From: Craterostigma plantagineum
Taxonomy: Eukaryota; Streptophyta; Magnoliopsida; Lamiales; Linderniaceae
Length of the DNA stretch: 64,000 nucleotides
Direction: 5' to 3'
Assembly (NCBI GenBank): GCA_027422505.1
Contig: JAPQWV010000337.1
Coordinates: 605,001 to 669,000, forward strand
Each line of letters starts with the position of its first letter. Within the stretch, counting starts at the first letter, position 1. Shown here piece after piece: positions 23,165-35,060 of the stretch. The notes below the pieces were generated by a model, which was not told the DNA's origin, did no database searches, and saw nothing but the letters and a program-made list of their open reading frames with translations. The position numbers and the translations under genes are program-made.

Positions 23165-23308
23165 TTCGGTTGCCGTTTCTGTAGACTGTCCATGTACACA
23201 CACTCAAAAGCGCGGAAGACAGCCTTGATTGTAAGTTATGTGATATTATGAATTCCTTGCATTGCATAATTTATTGGCCTAAGGGACTGTTAGGGTATAA
23301 GAGACAAC

Positions 23309-26300
23309 ATGGTTAGAACCAGAGGTGAAGGCAGCGGAGGAAATAATCATGAAGGCGAAAATGTAAACCCGATCGACAATCGTGATTCGGCTATCCTTCA
23401 GCTTACCGAGTTAGTACGTCAGCAGTCTCAACAGATTCGGGAATTGATTCAGCAGCAAAATTCTGAGGGGACAAGAAATAACGGAATTTCTCAGGCTAAT
23501 AGGGTTGAAGCAGTTGGTGAAAGATTTCGTAAATTGAACCCACCGACTTTTGAGGATGCTATTGATCCAACATCTGCTGAGGATTGGCTCAGAACATTAG
23601 AGTGTATGTTCCAATATAGCAGAATTCCTGAGAATGAGAAAGTTCTGTGTGCTGCATTTTTACTGCGAGGAAGTGCAGGGCATTGGTGGGACACTATTTT
23701 GGCGATCGATGATCCAATCAACATGAGTTGGGAACGTTTTAAGGAACTGTTCCGAAATAAATACTTCACTGCACCTGTGCGAGCCCAACGCATGAATGAG
23801 TTTATCAATCTCAAACAAGGGCCAATGACTGTAGCAGAGTACATCAGAAAATTTGAACAACTGTCAAGGTTCGCGACACATATGGTGAGTACTGATGCTC
23901 TCAAGATTGAACGATTCCTTGAGGGTCTTAAGCCGGAGTTGTATCGTGACGTTAATATGGCCGGACTACAAGGAGCCTCATATGCTCAAGTAGCTGAGCG
24001 GGCGATGGTTGCAGAACAAGCTGAGACAAGAATTATTCGTGCTCAGGAGGCAAAGCGAAAGTTTGTGCAAGGAGCAAAGTGGAGTGGAGGTAATCAGAAA
24101 CGACAGTTCTTTCCAAAAGGTGGAAAGCCAAATTTTCAGAATAGGCCTGGACCACCTCAGCAACAAAATCCTAATCAATGGAGACCCCCAGCCCCAATGC
24201 CAGCTTGCCCAAGGTGTGGACGACATCATTCGGGTATTTGTTTTTCACAGAATGCTATCTGTTACAAATGCGGAAAGACGGGACATTACGCAAGATCATG
24301 TTCGGAGAAGACATCAGGAAATCAAACTATGGCTCAAGCGAAACCACCAACTGTGCCAGCACGTGTGTATACATTGACTGCAGAGGAAGCAAAAGTTAAT
24401 GCATCCGTGGTGGCAGGTATTATACTTATTCACAAACTTCCGACATGCATTTTAGTAGATTCAGGAGCCACGCATTCATTTGCATCCACTAAATATGTGG
24501 CGAGACTCGGGATTACACCTACCTTGTCTGATTGTGAATATAATGTGACTGTTCCACATGGAGTTGCGATGCTAACTAATCTGGTTTTACGGAATTGTCC
24601 TGTGTTAGTTAACGGAAGAGAATTGTTTGTTGACTTAATAGTTATTCCGATGAACGACTATGAGGTGATTCTTGGAATGGATTGGCTCTCGAAATATGGA
24701 GCTGTTATCGACTGTAATCGCAAAACAGTTACGTTTAATATTGAAGGGAATGAGCCTTTTACTTTTGTGGGGACAACCAAAGAAAGGAATGTTTCTAGAA
24801 TTTCAGCGGTGAAGGCACAACGTTTAATAAAGGTGGGATGTGAAGCTTATCTAGTTTTCGCAGTAAAATCAGAGGAACGTTCATCTCCAAAATTAGAGGA
24901 TGTACCAGTGGTGTGTGATTTTCCTGATGTGTTTCCCGAAGATTTACCCGGATTACCACCGGATCGAGAAATTGAATTTACGATCGACTTAATACCGGGA
25001 TCTGCTCCTATATCTAGAACTCCCTATCGGTTAGCGCCAACTGAATTGAAAGAGCTAAGAGAACAACTGGACGATCTTTTACAGAAAGGATTTATTCAAC
25101 CTAGTTTTTCTCCTTGGGGAGCGCCAGTTCTGTTCGTGCGAAAGAAAGATGGGTCGATGCGATTATGTATTGACTACAGAGAGCTGAACAAAATAACAAT
25201 CAAGAACAAATATCCATTACCAAGAATTGATGATTTATTTGATCAACTACAAGGTGCAACGGTGTTTTCAAAAATAGATCTACGATCGGGATATCATCAA
25301 TTGAAGGTTCGAAAAGAAGACATTCCAAAGACGGCGTTCAGGACCAGATATGGACACTACGAATTTCTAGTTATGCCTTTTGGGGTGACTAATGCGCCAG
25401 CGGCATTTATGGATTTAATGAATCGAGTGTTCAAACAATTCTTGGACAAGTTTGTCATTGTTTTCATTGATGACATTCTTATCTATTCGAAGACAAAAGA
25501 AGAACACGAAATACATCTGAAGATAGTTCTTGAAATATTACGAAAAAATAAGTTATATGCCAAGTTCAAGAAATGTGAGTTTTGGTTGAATCAAGTCGCA
25601 TTTTTGGGCCACATTGTTTCTGGAGAAGGAATTTCTGTGGATCCTAGTAAAATTGAAGCTATCAACAATTGGCCTCAACCAACCAATGTTACAGAAGTAC
25701 GGAGTTTTCTTGGCTTAGCTGGATACTACAGAAAATTTATTAAGGACTTCTCAAAGATTGCATCAACACTGACAAAGTTAACAAGAAAGAATGTTCCATT
25801 CCATTGGAACGAGAAGTGTGAGCAAAGTTTCCAAGAGTTAAAGAAGAGACTCACTTCAGCTCCGGTTCTTACAATACCATCAGGGACTGGAGGATTTTCA
25901 GTCTATAGCGATGCATCAAGGAATGGTTTGGGCTGTGTATTGATGCAGCATGGGAAAGTAATTGCATATGCCTCTCGGCAATTGAAGGAGTATGAAAAGA
26001 ATTATCCGACTCATGACTTGGAGCTAGCTGCTGTGGTTTTTGCTTTAAAAATTTGGAGGCATTACTTATATGGGGAAAGATGCGAAATTTTTACGGACCA
26101 CAAGAGCCTGAAATATTTCTTCACTCAGAAGGAATTAAATATGAGGCAAAGACGGTGGTTAGAACTTGTTAAAGATTACGATTGTGTAATTAGTTACCAC
26201 CCAGGTAAAGCAAATGTGGTAGCTGATGCATTAAGTCGAAAAGCAGTAAGCGTGGAGTTACAATTGTTGGAAGTGGAGGTAGTGCAATTGGGAGAAGTTG

Positions 26301-27775
26301 AAGCACAGTTAGCAGCTTTAACTTTGCAACCTACAATACTGGAACAAATCAAACGGGTGCAAGAAAATGATGAGTTATATCTGAAAATCAAAGATGCACA
26401 GACGGAGCAAACTTCAACTGATTTCAAAATTCAAGAAGACGGAAGTCTATATTACAAGGACCGTTTATACGTACCTGATAATGCAGAGATTCGAAGAATA
26501 GTAATGACAGAAGCACATGCGACGGCATATTCAGTACATCCAGGAGCTACAAAAATGTATAGAGATCTTCGAATAAATTATTGGTGGCCGGGAATGAAAA
26601 GAGACATTGCAACATTCGTAAGTCAGTGTCTAACATGCCAACAAATAAAGGCAGAACATCAAAGACCGGCAGGGACATTACAACCTTTGCCAATACCTGA
26701 GTGGAAGTGGGATTATATTACGATGGATTTCGTTGTTGGCCTACCAAAGACTGTAAAAGGTTATGATGCTATTTGGGTTATAGTCGACCGATTGACTAAG
26801 TCTGCTCATTTCCTACCCATAAGTTCGATGTTTTCCCTGGAGCGATACGCAGAATTATATATACAAGAAATTGTTCGACTCCACGGGATTCCATTATCAA
26901 TTATTTCGGATCGAGACTCACGATTTTTATCAAATTTTTGGAAGGGTCTGCAGAAAGCAATGGGGACTAAGTTGTCTTTCAGTACGGCTTATCATCCTCA
27001 AACTGATGGGCAGTCAGAACGAATTATCCAAACTTTGGAAGATATGTTGCGAGCATGTGTTTTGGATTTCAAAGGAAACTGGAGCAAATATTTGCCATTG
27101 ATCGAGTTTTCTTATAACAATAGTTATCATTCAACTATTGGGATGGCACCCTATGAAGCTTTATATGGGCGTAAATGTCGATCTCCCATACATTGGGATG
27201 AAGTCGGTGAACGTGCGATGTTAGGACCTGACATGGTTCAAGAGATGACTGAGGCAATAGCAAAAATACGAGAAAGAATGCAAATGGCTCAAAGTCGACA
27301 AAAGAGTTATGCAGACCAAAGACGCAGACCGTTAGAATTTGAAATAGATGATTGGGTATTTATCAAAGTATCTCCGATGAAAGGCGTGAAACGGTTTGGG
27401 CGAAAGGGTAAATTGAGCCCAAGATACATTGGACCTTTTAGAATAATTAGAAGAGTCGGTGAAGTAGCTTACCAACTGGAATTACCAGCCTCATTGGCAC
27501 AAGTTCATGATGTTTTTCATGTATCGACATTGCGAAAATATGTCGCTGACCCAAATCATGTTTTGAGAAATGAATTTCTATATCAACAACTCAAGCCAGA
27601 TTTAAGTTATGAAGAGAAGCCAGTGGAGATTTTAATGTATGAAGTGAAGAAACTTCGAAATAAAGAGATTCCGTTAGTGAAAGTGTTATGGCAGAATCAG
27701 TCAACAGAAGAAGCTACATGGGAACGTGAAGATGATATGAGAAGTCGCTATCCAGAATTGTTTCAACTAACCTGA
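23309..27775 (+). CDS. Gag-Pol polyprotein of Ty3/gypsy element G2 (1488 aa)
   Basis: A single frame from ATG (MVRTRGEG) to TGA makes all proteins of the element. Residues about 70-280 form the Gag core. A zinc knuckle [14 protein letters not shown] starts at residue 318, preceded by a second Cys cluster (CPRCGRHH). The protease has VDSGATHSF with catalytic Asp384. RT has Asp657 and FIDD at 719-722 (Asp721/722). RNase H has YSDAS with Asp868. Integrase has an HHCC finger (His1070, His1077, Cys1107, Cys1110) and a catalytic triad Asp1140, Asp1201, Glu1237 (D,D-35-E). The last 60 residues ([16 protein letters not shown]) form a chromodomain-like module, as in chromoviruses, which target chromatin. 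No key residue is missing. Expression would be driven by the 5' LTR; splitting into Gag and Pol is by proteolysis in this group. Confidence 0.95.
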   Translation: MVRTRGEGSGGNNHEGENVNPIDNRDSAILQLTELVRQQSQQIRELIQQQNSEGTRNNGISQANRVEAVGERFRKLNPPTFEDAIDPTSAEDWLRTLECMFQYSRIPENEKVLCAAFLLRGSAGHWWDTILAIDDPINMSWERFKELFRNKYFTAPVRAQRMNEFINLKQGPMTVAEYIRKFEQLSRFATHMVSTDALKIERFLEGLKPELYRDVNMAGLQGASYAQVAERAMVAEQAETRIIRAQEAKRKFVQGAKWSGGNQKRQFFPKGGKPNFQNRPGPPQQQNPNQWRPPAPMPACPRCGRHHSGICFSQNAICYKCGKTGHYARSCSEKTSGNQTMAQAKPPTVPARVYTLTAEEAKVNASVVAGIILIHKLPTCILVDSGATHSFASTKYVARLGITPTLSDCEYNVTVPHGVAMLTNLVLRNCPVLVNGRELFVDLIVIPMNDYEVILGMDWLSKYGAVIDCNRKTVTFNIEGNEPFTFVGTTKERNVSRISAVKAQRLIKVGCEAYLVFAVKSEERSSPKLEDVPVVCDFPDVFPEDLPGLPPDREIEFTIDLIPGSAPISRTPYRLAPTELKELREQLDDLLQKGFIQPSFSPWGAPVLFVRKKDGSMRLCIDYRELNKITIKNKYPLPRIDDLFDQLQGATVFSKIDLRSGYHQLKVRKEDIPKTAFRTRYGHYEFLVMPFGVTNAPAAFMDLMNRVFKQFLDKFVIVFIDDILIYSKTKEEHEIHLKIVLEILRKNKLYAKFKKCEFWLNQVAFLGHIVSGEGISVDPSKIEAINNWPQPTNVTEVRSFLGLAGYYRKFIKDFSKIASTLTKLTRKNVPFHWNEKCEQSFQELKKRLTSAPVLTIPSGTGGFSVYSDASRNGLGCVLMQHGKVIAYASRQLKEYEKNYPTHDLELAAVVFALKIWRHYLYGERCEIFTDHKSLKYFFTQKELNMRQRRWLELVKDYDCVISYHPGKANVVADALSRKAVSVELQLLEVEVVQLGEVEAQLAALTLQPTILEQIKRVQENDELYLKIKDAQTEQTSTDFKIQEDGSLYYKDRLYVPDNAEIRRIVMTEAHATAYSVHPGATKMYRDLRINYWWPGMKRDIATFVSQCLTCQQIKAEHQRPAGTLQPLPIPEWKWDYITMDFVVGLPKTVKGYDAIWVIVDRLTKSAHFLPISSMFSLERYAELYIQEIVRLHGIPLSIISDRDSRFLSNFWKGLQKAMGTKLSFSTAYHPQTDGQSERIIQTLEDMLRACVLDFKGNWSKYLPLIEFSYNNSYHSTIGMAPYEALYGRKCRSPIHWDEVGERAMLGPDMVQEMTEAIAKIRERMQMAQSRQKSYADQRRRPLEFEIDDWVFIKVSPMKGVKRFGRKGKLSPRYIGPFRIIRRVGEVAYQLELPASLAQVHDVFHVSTLRKYVADPNHVLRNEFLYQQLKPDLSYEEKPVEILMYEVKKLRNKEIPLVKVLWQNQSTEEATWEREDDMRSRYPELFQLT

Positions 27776-27797
27776 TTTCGGGGACGAAATCCTTTTT

Positions 27798-27810
27798 AAG
27801 GGGGGGAGAA
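27798..27810 (+). other. Polypurine tract of G2
   Basis: AAGGGGGGGAGAA adjoining the 3' LTR. The preceding TTTCGGGGACGAAATCC is shared with G1 and, as TTCGGGGACGAA, with the TRIM-like element. Confidence 0.88.
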
Positions 27811-30616
27811 TGTAATACCCGGGTCCCGTGCGTAAGTTGGCCAATAAATTTGCATGCATATTATGTGATTACATGATTTCATATTTAGTATTTATTAATT
27901 TAGTGATTATATGATATCTAACATTATTTGGAAATTTAATATCGAGTTGAGGAATTATGAAATTAGGTTGTGTGGGTAAGATAAAGTCGAAATATATTTA
28001 GAGATTAACTTTCGAAATTTTTAGAAATTCGAGATGAGGAAGTCGAATTAGGGATTGAATGATTTCAACATTTTATTTCGAGATCTTATGAACTTTGAAA
28101 TACAATCTCGACATTTGTTTTTGAAATCTTAAGAAGTCTAAAAATGTTGATATGGGTTATGTAAAGTTATTTAGAGTTTTATGAATATTGAAAGAAAATC
28201 TCGATAAGGATGTCGGTGTGTGTGGAGATGTTAATGAGAAATGACTTTGATATTATAAGGATTGTTACACGAGATTTTCAAGATAGATGTCGAAAGGTTA
28301 TTATAAAGGACAATATTTAATTAAGAGTTATCATTTGATTAAGGGGATTAGGTAAAGGTCATAATCTCTTAGGAATTAATACACGATAATGATGAGAGGA
28401 TGAATCCAAATTTCAACAGCTAAAGACAAAACCTAAACTATTTCAGATTTAAGTACTAATAATAATTAGAACTTCATGAATAAGAAACGAAGACTTCAAA
28501 TTTCTGAAAACAAACCTTACAAAACTCTCGATAATTAAGAAGCAGAAGAAGAAACGAAAAGCAGTTTTCCATAAGTTAGGAGGAGGTATGAAATTTCTAT
28601 CTTAATCTACATATTTTAATTCATATTTAGCATACTAATTATTGGAATTAGGGTTTAAAAATCAGAGATTAGTAAAAATAATTTCTTAGTTAAAGATCAC
28701 ATATGGTACTCAAATCGTATATATTGAAGTTCATATGGTATTTAAACTGTTCTTGGAAAATAGGGTTTTTGATCGAAAGTTTATATGGGTTTAGAATTAA
28801 ATAGTGTTTAGTAAGGATATCGAAATGTTTATATGTAGTTGGTTTGAGCTTTATGAAAATGTCGAGTAAGATGTCGACATGGTTTACTATGAAGTTGAAA
28901 AAGTCGAATTAGATAGAGTCGAGATTTACAGAAATGTAGAATAAAATGTCGAGATGTATTGTGGGATTTGAGACAAGATGTCGATATGTGTCTTAGGTGA
29001 AGTGGTTAGAATGTTTTGGAATTATTATGAGAATGTCGATATGTGGTGTGGGAGATGCCGAGTTTTATGAATAGTGAAGTAAGATGTCGAGGTTATTTTG
29101 TGATGTGAGTTTGTCGAATAAAATGTCGAGAGTGAACAGTGATTTCGATATATTTATATGAAATTGTCGAGTTGTGTTGTGTGAATTTGAGACAAGATGT
29201 CGAGTGGTTAGGTGAAATTTTTGTTTGGTGTTGATCATGAAATGTCGACATCTATTATATAGTTTACGTCAAAATCTTGCTAAAGTAATAAGAATAATGC
29301 CGAGACTTGGTTTGATGATTGATATCGACATCTGTACTGAAATTCCTTTAATAATGCTAAGATTTATTGTTTAATATGATAAATGTTGAAACCTTATTTG
29401 AATAATAAAGAAGTATGTCGAGCTTTATTTAATGTCGAGATATATTTTAATTCATGCCGAAATTTATATCAATAGTATTTTTCAGTTTAGGTTAAAGTTT
29501 TAAATTTTAGGGTTTTGAAATTTATAAAAGTCGAAAAATAGGGTTTGTTAAGCTAATTTCATGAAATTATAATTAAATTAACGAACTCTAATTTTATATG
29601 TTTCTAAAATTAGGGTTTGAAGGTTAGCAATTTAACCGTACGATAAGCTAAGGATATCAGGTAAGTGGGAATTTCACCTACAACACATAAATTAATTTAT
29701 GTGCGTATTTTACGTGACTATGTGCTTCGATGAGAATATGTGACTTGAATGATTTATTATATAGGATGGTTTGGTAAGTATTTGTTGCATTTTACATGGA
29801 GCATATTGCATGTGCACGCACGAAATAAGTTGAGTATTTTGCGAGAGGAGCGTGCATTGTATTACTCGAGTGGAAAGCGAGTTATATGATAGATGAGAAT
29901 ATAGCTACTACTACAAAAGCACCATGACGGGGGTAAAACCGTCGAGTATATTACCTAAATTATTTAGGTATTGGGAAGGCACATAGTATAACTATAGTGC
30001 CAGGAAAGTAATTTGATAGAGGGGCGACCTGGTGAATGATAAGATTGGAGATAAACCCTAATTTATCCTAGCCAGCGTGGGCCACTATCGTATTTTTATC
30101 CGTAAAGGATTTGAGCTCATGATATGATGGTGCGGTTAGTAAGTAGCTATGGGCCCTGATAAAAATGAGAAACGAATGAGTATGATGTGAGAATAGTATT
30201 AGAAAGCATTGGCGCGGATGCCTTTGCTATTTTGGCACGTGCATACATGCATATTTCTACTTACTGAGCTTTATAGCTCATCCCATGTTTTTATGTGTTG
30301 TAGATGCAGCAAACACAGTATATGAACGCTTAGATAGTAAGGCTGGTCCTTCTGGAACTTCCGGTGACTTTTGAGGGTGGTGTGTACATGGATGCGACCT
30401 GTGTGACGGGCGTTATGTTTAATTATATTGGTTTTTGTAAAATAAGTTTGTATTGTATATAAAGTTTGAACAATGTTGGTATTGTAAAATAGTTGAGTGT
30501 GGTGTGCTTTGTAAAATCGAAAAATTCTATCGATGTTTTATATGTGATATATTTTATATTTTCTTTAGTCACGTAAGTTAGTGTAAGAAAATAGTAGTAG
30601 AAGGAGGGTCGTCACA
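27811..30616 (+). repeat. 3' LTR of G2 (2806 bp)
   Basis: Collinear with the 5' LTR. By eye the differences are about eight substitutions and two one-base indels (for example TTTTGAGAC against TTTGAGAC, twice). Followed by target duplication CGTAA. Confidence 0.93.
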
Positions 30617-30860
30617 CGTAAATTGTAAGCTGATTCGTTAATTTAGCGTATTGTTTTCTTCGATTTAGGTTCAAATTGTTTTCGTTGATTGAGGCCTAAT
30701 TGTATATGGCGAGTTGGCCGTAAAATATTTTCGTTGATTTAGGCGTAAATTGTTTTCGTTGATTTAGGCTTAAATTGTATTTGTTGATTTGGGCGTAAAA
30801 TATTTTCGTTGATTTGAGCGTAACGTTAATTTAGTGTAAATTTTTCGTTGATTTTATTTT
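30617..30860 (+). repeat. Minisatellite upstream of PMD, copy 2
   Basis: Continues the array interrupted by G2: repeated GTAAATTGTTTTCGTTGA-type units up to the PMD start. Matches 6955-7200. Confidence 0.65.
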
Positions 30861-30880
30861 ATTTTATTAATTTTTGAAAA

Positions 30881-31497
30881 ATGGAGGACTTAGTTGCTAC
30901 GGCCCGGTAGACGGTTCAGTTTTGACGATACAAACGAGTCATCATTCGCGCTACGTCATTTCAAGCCCGGAGTGGATAGATAAGACGCTCAAGATCCGGT
31001 CATTAGAGGGCGTTATATGGGGTACGACACAAGACCCCATTATTCTTCATGGGCGGTTATTAAGAAAGTTGCACGACATGGGACTATACGGGGTGTATAG
31101 TTGCATGTCGCAGAAGGTAGACCCGCATCTTATTACGGCGCTAATAGAGCGTTGGAGGAAGGAGACGCACATGTTTCACTTCCCAGTTGGAGAGGAGACG
31201 GTTACATTGGCCGATGTGGGTATACTATGGAGACTTGTTCCAGTAACCGAACGGTGCGTGTCAGGCGTGATCCACTCGAAGTCCGTCGCAGCTTGGCAAG
31301 ACGATTGTGAGCGACTGCTCGGCCCATCCGATCACCGATGATAGCGACGAAGAAGAAGTCGAGCAAGCGGCACGTTGGTATGCGATGTTGCTGTTCGTAG
31401 CGGTGATGTTTCCAGACTGTAGCGGTAGCCACATGTCGCTGTCCTTATTGCAGTTGCTGGATAATCGATCTCCGAATCAGGGTGAAAAAAAATTGTA
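30881..31497 (+). pseudogene. Plant mobile domain (PMD, MAIN-like) gene, copy 2
   Basis: The ATG at 30881 corresponds to the copy-1 start, but one A is missing a few codons later, so ATG reads into TAG within ten codons. The PMD frame itself is open from 30887 to about 31341: GPVDGSVLTIQTSHHSRYV, LHDMGLYGVYSCMSQKVDP, RWRKETHMFHFPVGEE, ADVGILWRLVPVTERC. It then shifts near 31335 and a further PMD block follows in another frame to 31495 (EQAARWYAMLLFVAVMFPD, then a LSLLQLLDN motif). This copy keeps more of the domain than copy 1 but is still short of a full one. It sits inside MULE terminal repeats, so it is a transposon passenger rather than a host locus. Function in the element is unknown. 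Confidence 0.75.
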
Positions 31498-31546
31498 AAT
31501 CGCGATCGTTGGAAATTCGTAGTAGCTGATGAAAAACACGTGATTG

Positions 31547-31762
31547 CTAAAGGTATTCATTTTTTGCATGGACGATGAGCGAACAAGACCTACTATTAGC
31601 ACCCGTAATATCAAACAAAAACGATAAGAACTCAGAAAATTGGATGTGGCGCCGAATACTCCTGTATACAGTGGGATCAATGCTATATTTGATTATTGAA
31701 TCAGAAGTCTGAATGAGTTCACCACCGTAAAATACTACCAGTTGTATGATATTAGACACCAT
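31547..31762 (-). pseudogene. MURA-type transposase, N-terminal fragment
   Basis: 71 codons on the minus strand from ATG 31762. The opening (LVVFYGGELI, then a YSIDPTVYRSIRRHIQFSEF segment) matches the start of plant MULE transposases, whose first about 100 residues share a pattern of V-x-YYGGE-I followed by an R-x-I-x-F-x-E-F segment. The catalytic MULE domain, zinc knuckle and the rest are absent. It starts about 145 bp inside the right terminal repeat, where MURA starts in Mutator elements. Another such fragment is at 50431. Confidence 0.5.
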
Positions 31763-31907
31763 TTTATGAACAAATTTTATTTAAGGAAGGGGGGTTATTT
31801 ATAGAGGAATAAATCGTAAGTCAGATTACGTCTTACTAAATCGTAACTATAAGATACGAATTATATCCGACAATGGCAGTGGCACTATCTCCGTATTCAG
31901 AGCATGT

Positions 31908-32023
31908 CAGTCTAATTCGTAACTCTGAGTTACGATTTAGTAAAACGTAACTCTGAGTTACGGAGACACCTATTTTATTAATAGAGTTAAATTTTAACCT
32001 ATTTAACTAATATCAATTAAAAA
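31908..32023. repeat. MULE right terminal inverted repeat
   Basis: Reverse complement of 19927-20041 with scattered mismatches. Two copies of GTAACTCTGAGTTACG inside it are themselves palindromic. Confidence 0.72.
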
Positions 32024-32913
32024 TGAGTTGACATAGAATTTATATATTCACGTTTCTTCGAATGGAAACTTTTTATCGATAAAATAAATCGTTTCATTGG
32101 AGTATACAAACACGATCATAAAAAAAATTCATTTAGTACAATCAACACAAAAAAATATCAATAAGAAGACAAATAAAAAAATCCCTGCCGGAACTCGAAC
32201 AACAACATAGCCTGACAATATTAATATATCTAAGCTGATATACTTTGTGTTGTATGATACGGAGAAAATAGAGCAAGAAACTCTAACTAGATAATTAAAT
32301 GTATTAGAAAGAAGTCAGAATGAATTGAAATACTACAAAAATATTTAATAAACTAAAGTATAAATTACTATGGAATATCATACTTACTTTTATAATATAT
32401 TGGGTATTTATGATATATTTGGTGAACTAAAATTACTGATGATTCTATATTGCGTTAAATTAATTACAAGTCATTAAATATTAGTCAAAAGAAATAAAAC
32501 TGTTACAGACTTAAAAAGAATAAATAAAAAACTTAAAATTGTTGAATAAGACTTCAAATGAATAGAACAACAAAGTAAAAATAATAATGTTATGTTTTTT
32601 TATTCGAAGTATTAGTTAAAAGAAATAAATTGCTGAATAATTGGTAAAAACCAATGGAAAAGTAAAAAAAGAAAGGTGAAAAGGGAAAGTTAAAAAAAAA
32701 CAGAAATTTAAAGAGAGGGGACTGAGAGACGAACTGTGACCCAAAAGTAGACATAAGTGTTACCAACCGCTATGCTACACAACAATATAGATAATATCAC
32801 GATGTTATTTATCTTTATAAGGAATATGTACTATATATAAACATAGTACTACTTTTTTCGAAAATTTTCGCGGGGGCTGTGGCCTCCCCGGGCCATAATG
32901 TAGATCCGCCCTG
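32024..32913. other. A/T-rich insertion ending in a hAT-like terminus
   Basis: No coding frame. The right edge reads GGGCCATAATGTAGATCCGCCCTG (32890-32913); the reverse complement begins CAGGGCGGATCTACATTATG, a terminus style common in plant hAT elements. The copia C1 pol frame starts right after it. A left terminus with the same sequence was not found, so extent and class are uncertain. Confidence 0.35.
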
Positions 32914-35060
32914 CACATGTTAGTACTATATGTGGTAGTACAAATATTATCGAAAGCTCTGGAAGAGCAATATAATTTTGCCTCGAGGAACAAAATTTGT
33001 GTCGATGATGCATTATATTCTTCAACGTCCAATAGAAATTTGTTGAGTTTTATAGATATCCGCGGAAATCGATCATATTGAGATTAAAGAGGAAGGTAAA
33101 AATGAAGACTTGTATATTAGAGGAATTATTTCCGAAGAGAAAGTTGTATTGGAAAAATTACCTTCTTATTCCTCATGATTGTACTACACGCATATTTCTA
33201 CGTTTGAATCATATACAATTGTAAACTAGAAGTTTACAAATGATGATGATTTTATTATTTGGCATAACCGGTTGGGCATCCCGGTTCTACAATGATGAGA
33301 ATAGTTATTGAAATTCATGTCGTCATTCTTTGAGTAATCGAAACATACTTCGATTTAACGAATTCTCTTGTGTTGCATGCTCTCAAGGTAAATTAATTAT
33401 TCGGCCTTCTCAATTAAAGTAAGAAACGAATCTCCTATTTTGGAGCGCATACATGGCGATATATGTGGGCCGATTCACCCACCGTGTGGATTTCTCTATT
33501 TTATGATTTTAACGACGCATCGACTAGATGGTCGCATGTATGCTTATTATGAACTCGCAACCTAGCGTTTCCGAGATTATTAGGCGAATTGATTCGGTTA
33601 CGCGCTCATTTTCCTGATTATCCCATCAAGACAATCGCTAGTGAATTTTGTTCACAAGCTTTTAATGATTATTGCATGTCAATTGGGATAAGTGTCGAAC
33701 ATCCAGTAGTTTATGTCATACACAAAACGGTCTTGCAGGATCGTTTATAAAGCGCTTACAATTAATTGCTCGGCCATTATTTATGAGAGCGAATCTCCCA
33801 ACTTCTGCTTGGGGTCATGCTATTTTGCATGCGGCAGTGCTAATTCGCATTAGGCCAACGCATTACTATGAGGTCTCCTCAATGCAATTTGTTCAGGGTC
33901 AGGAACCAAATATTTTCCATCTAAAAAATTTTGGGTGTACGGTCTATGTTCTAATTAATCCATCGCAATGCACAAAGACGGTGCCTCAAAGAAGGTTGGG
34001 ATTTATGTTGGCTTTGAATCTCCATCTATAGTTATATATCTCGAGCCAAAGACTGAAAATTTATTTAATTCCAGATTTGCTGATTGTCATTTTGATGAAT
34101 CAGTTTTCCCAATATTAGGGGGAGATGAAAAACGCCGGAAAAGAAAATTAGTTGGAACGAATTATCATTGTCTCATTATGATCCTCGTACTAAGTAATGT
34201 GAACTAGAGGTTCAAAAGATAACTCATTTGCAAAATTTAACAAATCAATTACCAGACGCGTTTACTAACCCTAAAAGAGTTACTAAATCTCATATTCCGG
34301 ACGTTAATGCTCCGATTAAAATTGGTGTCCCTGAAGGATAAATAACCACTGCGAATGAGTCTATGGCACGTTTAAAACGTGGTAGACCTATTGGTTCTAA
34401 AGGCAAAGTTCATCGTAAAAGAAAAGGAACAATAATCATGAGATCTCAATAAATTATGTCATGAGTAGATAAAATATGGAATCGAAATGGAATGAACGTC
34501 GACGATATTTTTGCATATGCAGTGGCAAAAAAAATTGTGAATGATAATGAGGATCATGAACCTAGATCTATGAATGAATGTAATCCTAGGATCACTGGCA
34601 AAACGTGAAGTTTTTGGACCAGTAATATGCGCACCAGAAGATGTGCAACCCGTATGGTATAAATGGGTTTTCGTGAGGAAACGGAATGAGAAAAATGAAA
34701 TTGTGCGATATAAGCGCGTCTTGTAGCACAAGTTTTTTCTCAAAACCCCGCATCGATTATGATTAAACGTATTCCCCTGTAGGGGATGCGACTAGTTTTC
34801 GATATTTAATAAGTCTCACATCAAATGAAAAGCTAGAAATGCGTTTGATGGATGTTGTCACGACATATTCATATGGATCGTTAGATAGTGACATTTATAT
34901 GAAACCCACTGAAGGATTTAAATTGCCTGAAGAATATAGTCATAGTTCTCGCGATCTTTACTCGATCAAACTTTGCAGATACGTCGATACGGCTCTCTAC
35001 AAGTACGACGATTATGCCATATTTCCCACATATTTTGCACTTGTTGGTACGTAAGAAAGA
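32914..35060 (+). pseudogene. Pol of Ty1/copia element C1, heavily decayed
   Basis: Pieces in order and in different frames: the region before pre-integrase (SSGRA, PRGTKFV-like), GAG-pre-integrase with WHNRLGHPGS (about 33260), the integrase core (IHGDICGPIHPPCG at about 33447; region around 33640-33730 with HTQNGL), integrase C-terminal part (33672-34110; LGIYVGFESPSI, RFADCHFDESVFP), the conserved linker MARLKRGRPIGSKGK (about 34363), and the start of RT (WYKWVFVRKRNEKNEIVRYK, about 34649; MKPTEGFKLPEE, about 34899). Homology fades near 34980-35060, before the YVDD active site. The linker and integrase style match the gag at 4470 and 19691, so this is most likely the continuation of C1 beyond the MULE. 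Confidence 0.75.

Larger units (their letters stand above)
20342..30616 (+). mobile_element. G2: complete, apparently intact Ty3/gypsy retrotransposon, 10.3 kb
   Basis: Perfect 5-bp target duplication CGTAA at 20337-20341 and 30617-30621. 5' LTR 20342-23149, primer site 23153-23164, one uninterrupted gag-pol frame 23309-27775, polypurine tract 27798-27810, 3' LTR 27811-30616. The LTRs differ at about ten sites by eye (two of them one-base indels) in 2.8 kb, about 0.3%, so insertion is recent. All signals required for autonomous retrotransposition are present, which makes this the only candidate active element in the window. It interrupts the MULE leader of copy 2. Confidence 0.95.
7670..31327. 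repeat. Tandem segmental duplication, copy 2, expanded by G1 and G2
   Basis: It opens with the 3' part of the TRIM LTR (7670-8026) and repeats copy 1 in order: repeat unit (8027-8243), C1 upstream DNA, C1 LTR, C1 gag start, MULE left end, PMD gene. Differences are G1 (9581-19690), G2 (20342-30616), a 1.67-kb deletion near 19840 and a 39-bp deletion near 19788. Net of these it is about 4.97 kb against 4.96 kb for copy 1. Aligned parts differ by roughly 2-3% by eye. Confidence 0.85.
19927..32023 (+). mobile_element. MULE (Mutator-like element) with PMD and MURA remnants, copy 2; G2 nested inside
   Basis: Long terminal inverted repeats at 19927-20041 and 31908-32023 match over about 115 bp (outer ends TTTTTTAATTAATATTAATT and the reverse complement of ATATCAATTAAAAA; inner TAACTC...GTTACGAATT). 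Without G2 and its duplicated CGTAA the element is about 1.8 kb. It holds a GC-rich leader, a minisatellite, a PMD gene on plus and a MURA N-terminal fragment on minus starting about 145 bp inside the right terminus. That convergent layout recalls two-gene Mutator elements. No clear 9-bp target duplication was found, so the outermost bases are uncertain. Confidence 0.72.

Noticed and set aside
23491..24399. Overlapping antisense and frame-shifted open frames inside G2 gag
   Set aside because: They are shadows of the strongly conserved gag frame, and G1 does not preserve them.
30881..31497. PMD gene as a functional host MAIN/MAIL gene
   Set aside because: Frame breaks, a missing base after the ATG and flanking MULE termini mark it as a transposon passenger in decay.
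32183..32248. tRNA-like stretch on the minus strand with a TTCGAGTTCC B-box-like word
   Set aside because: The T-arm and acceptor stems do not pair and there is no A-box at the right distance. Treated as chance or very old repeat DNA.
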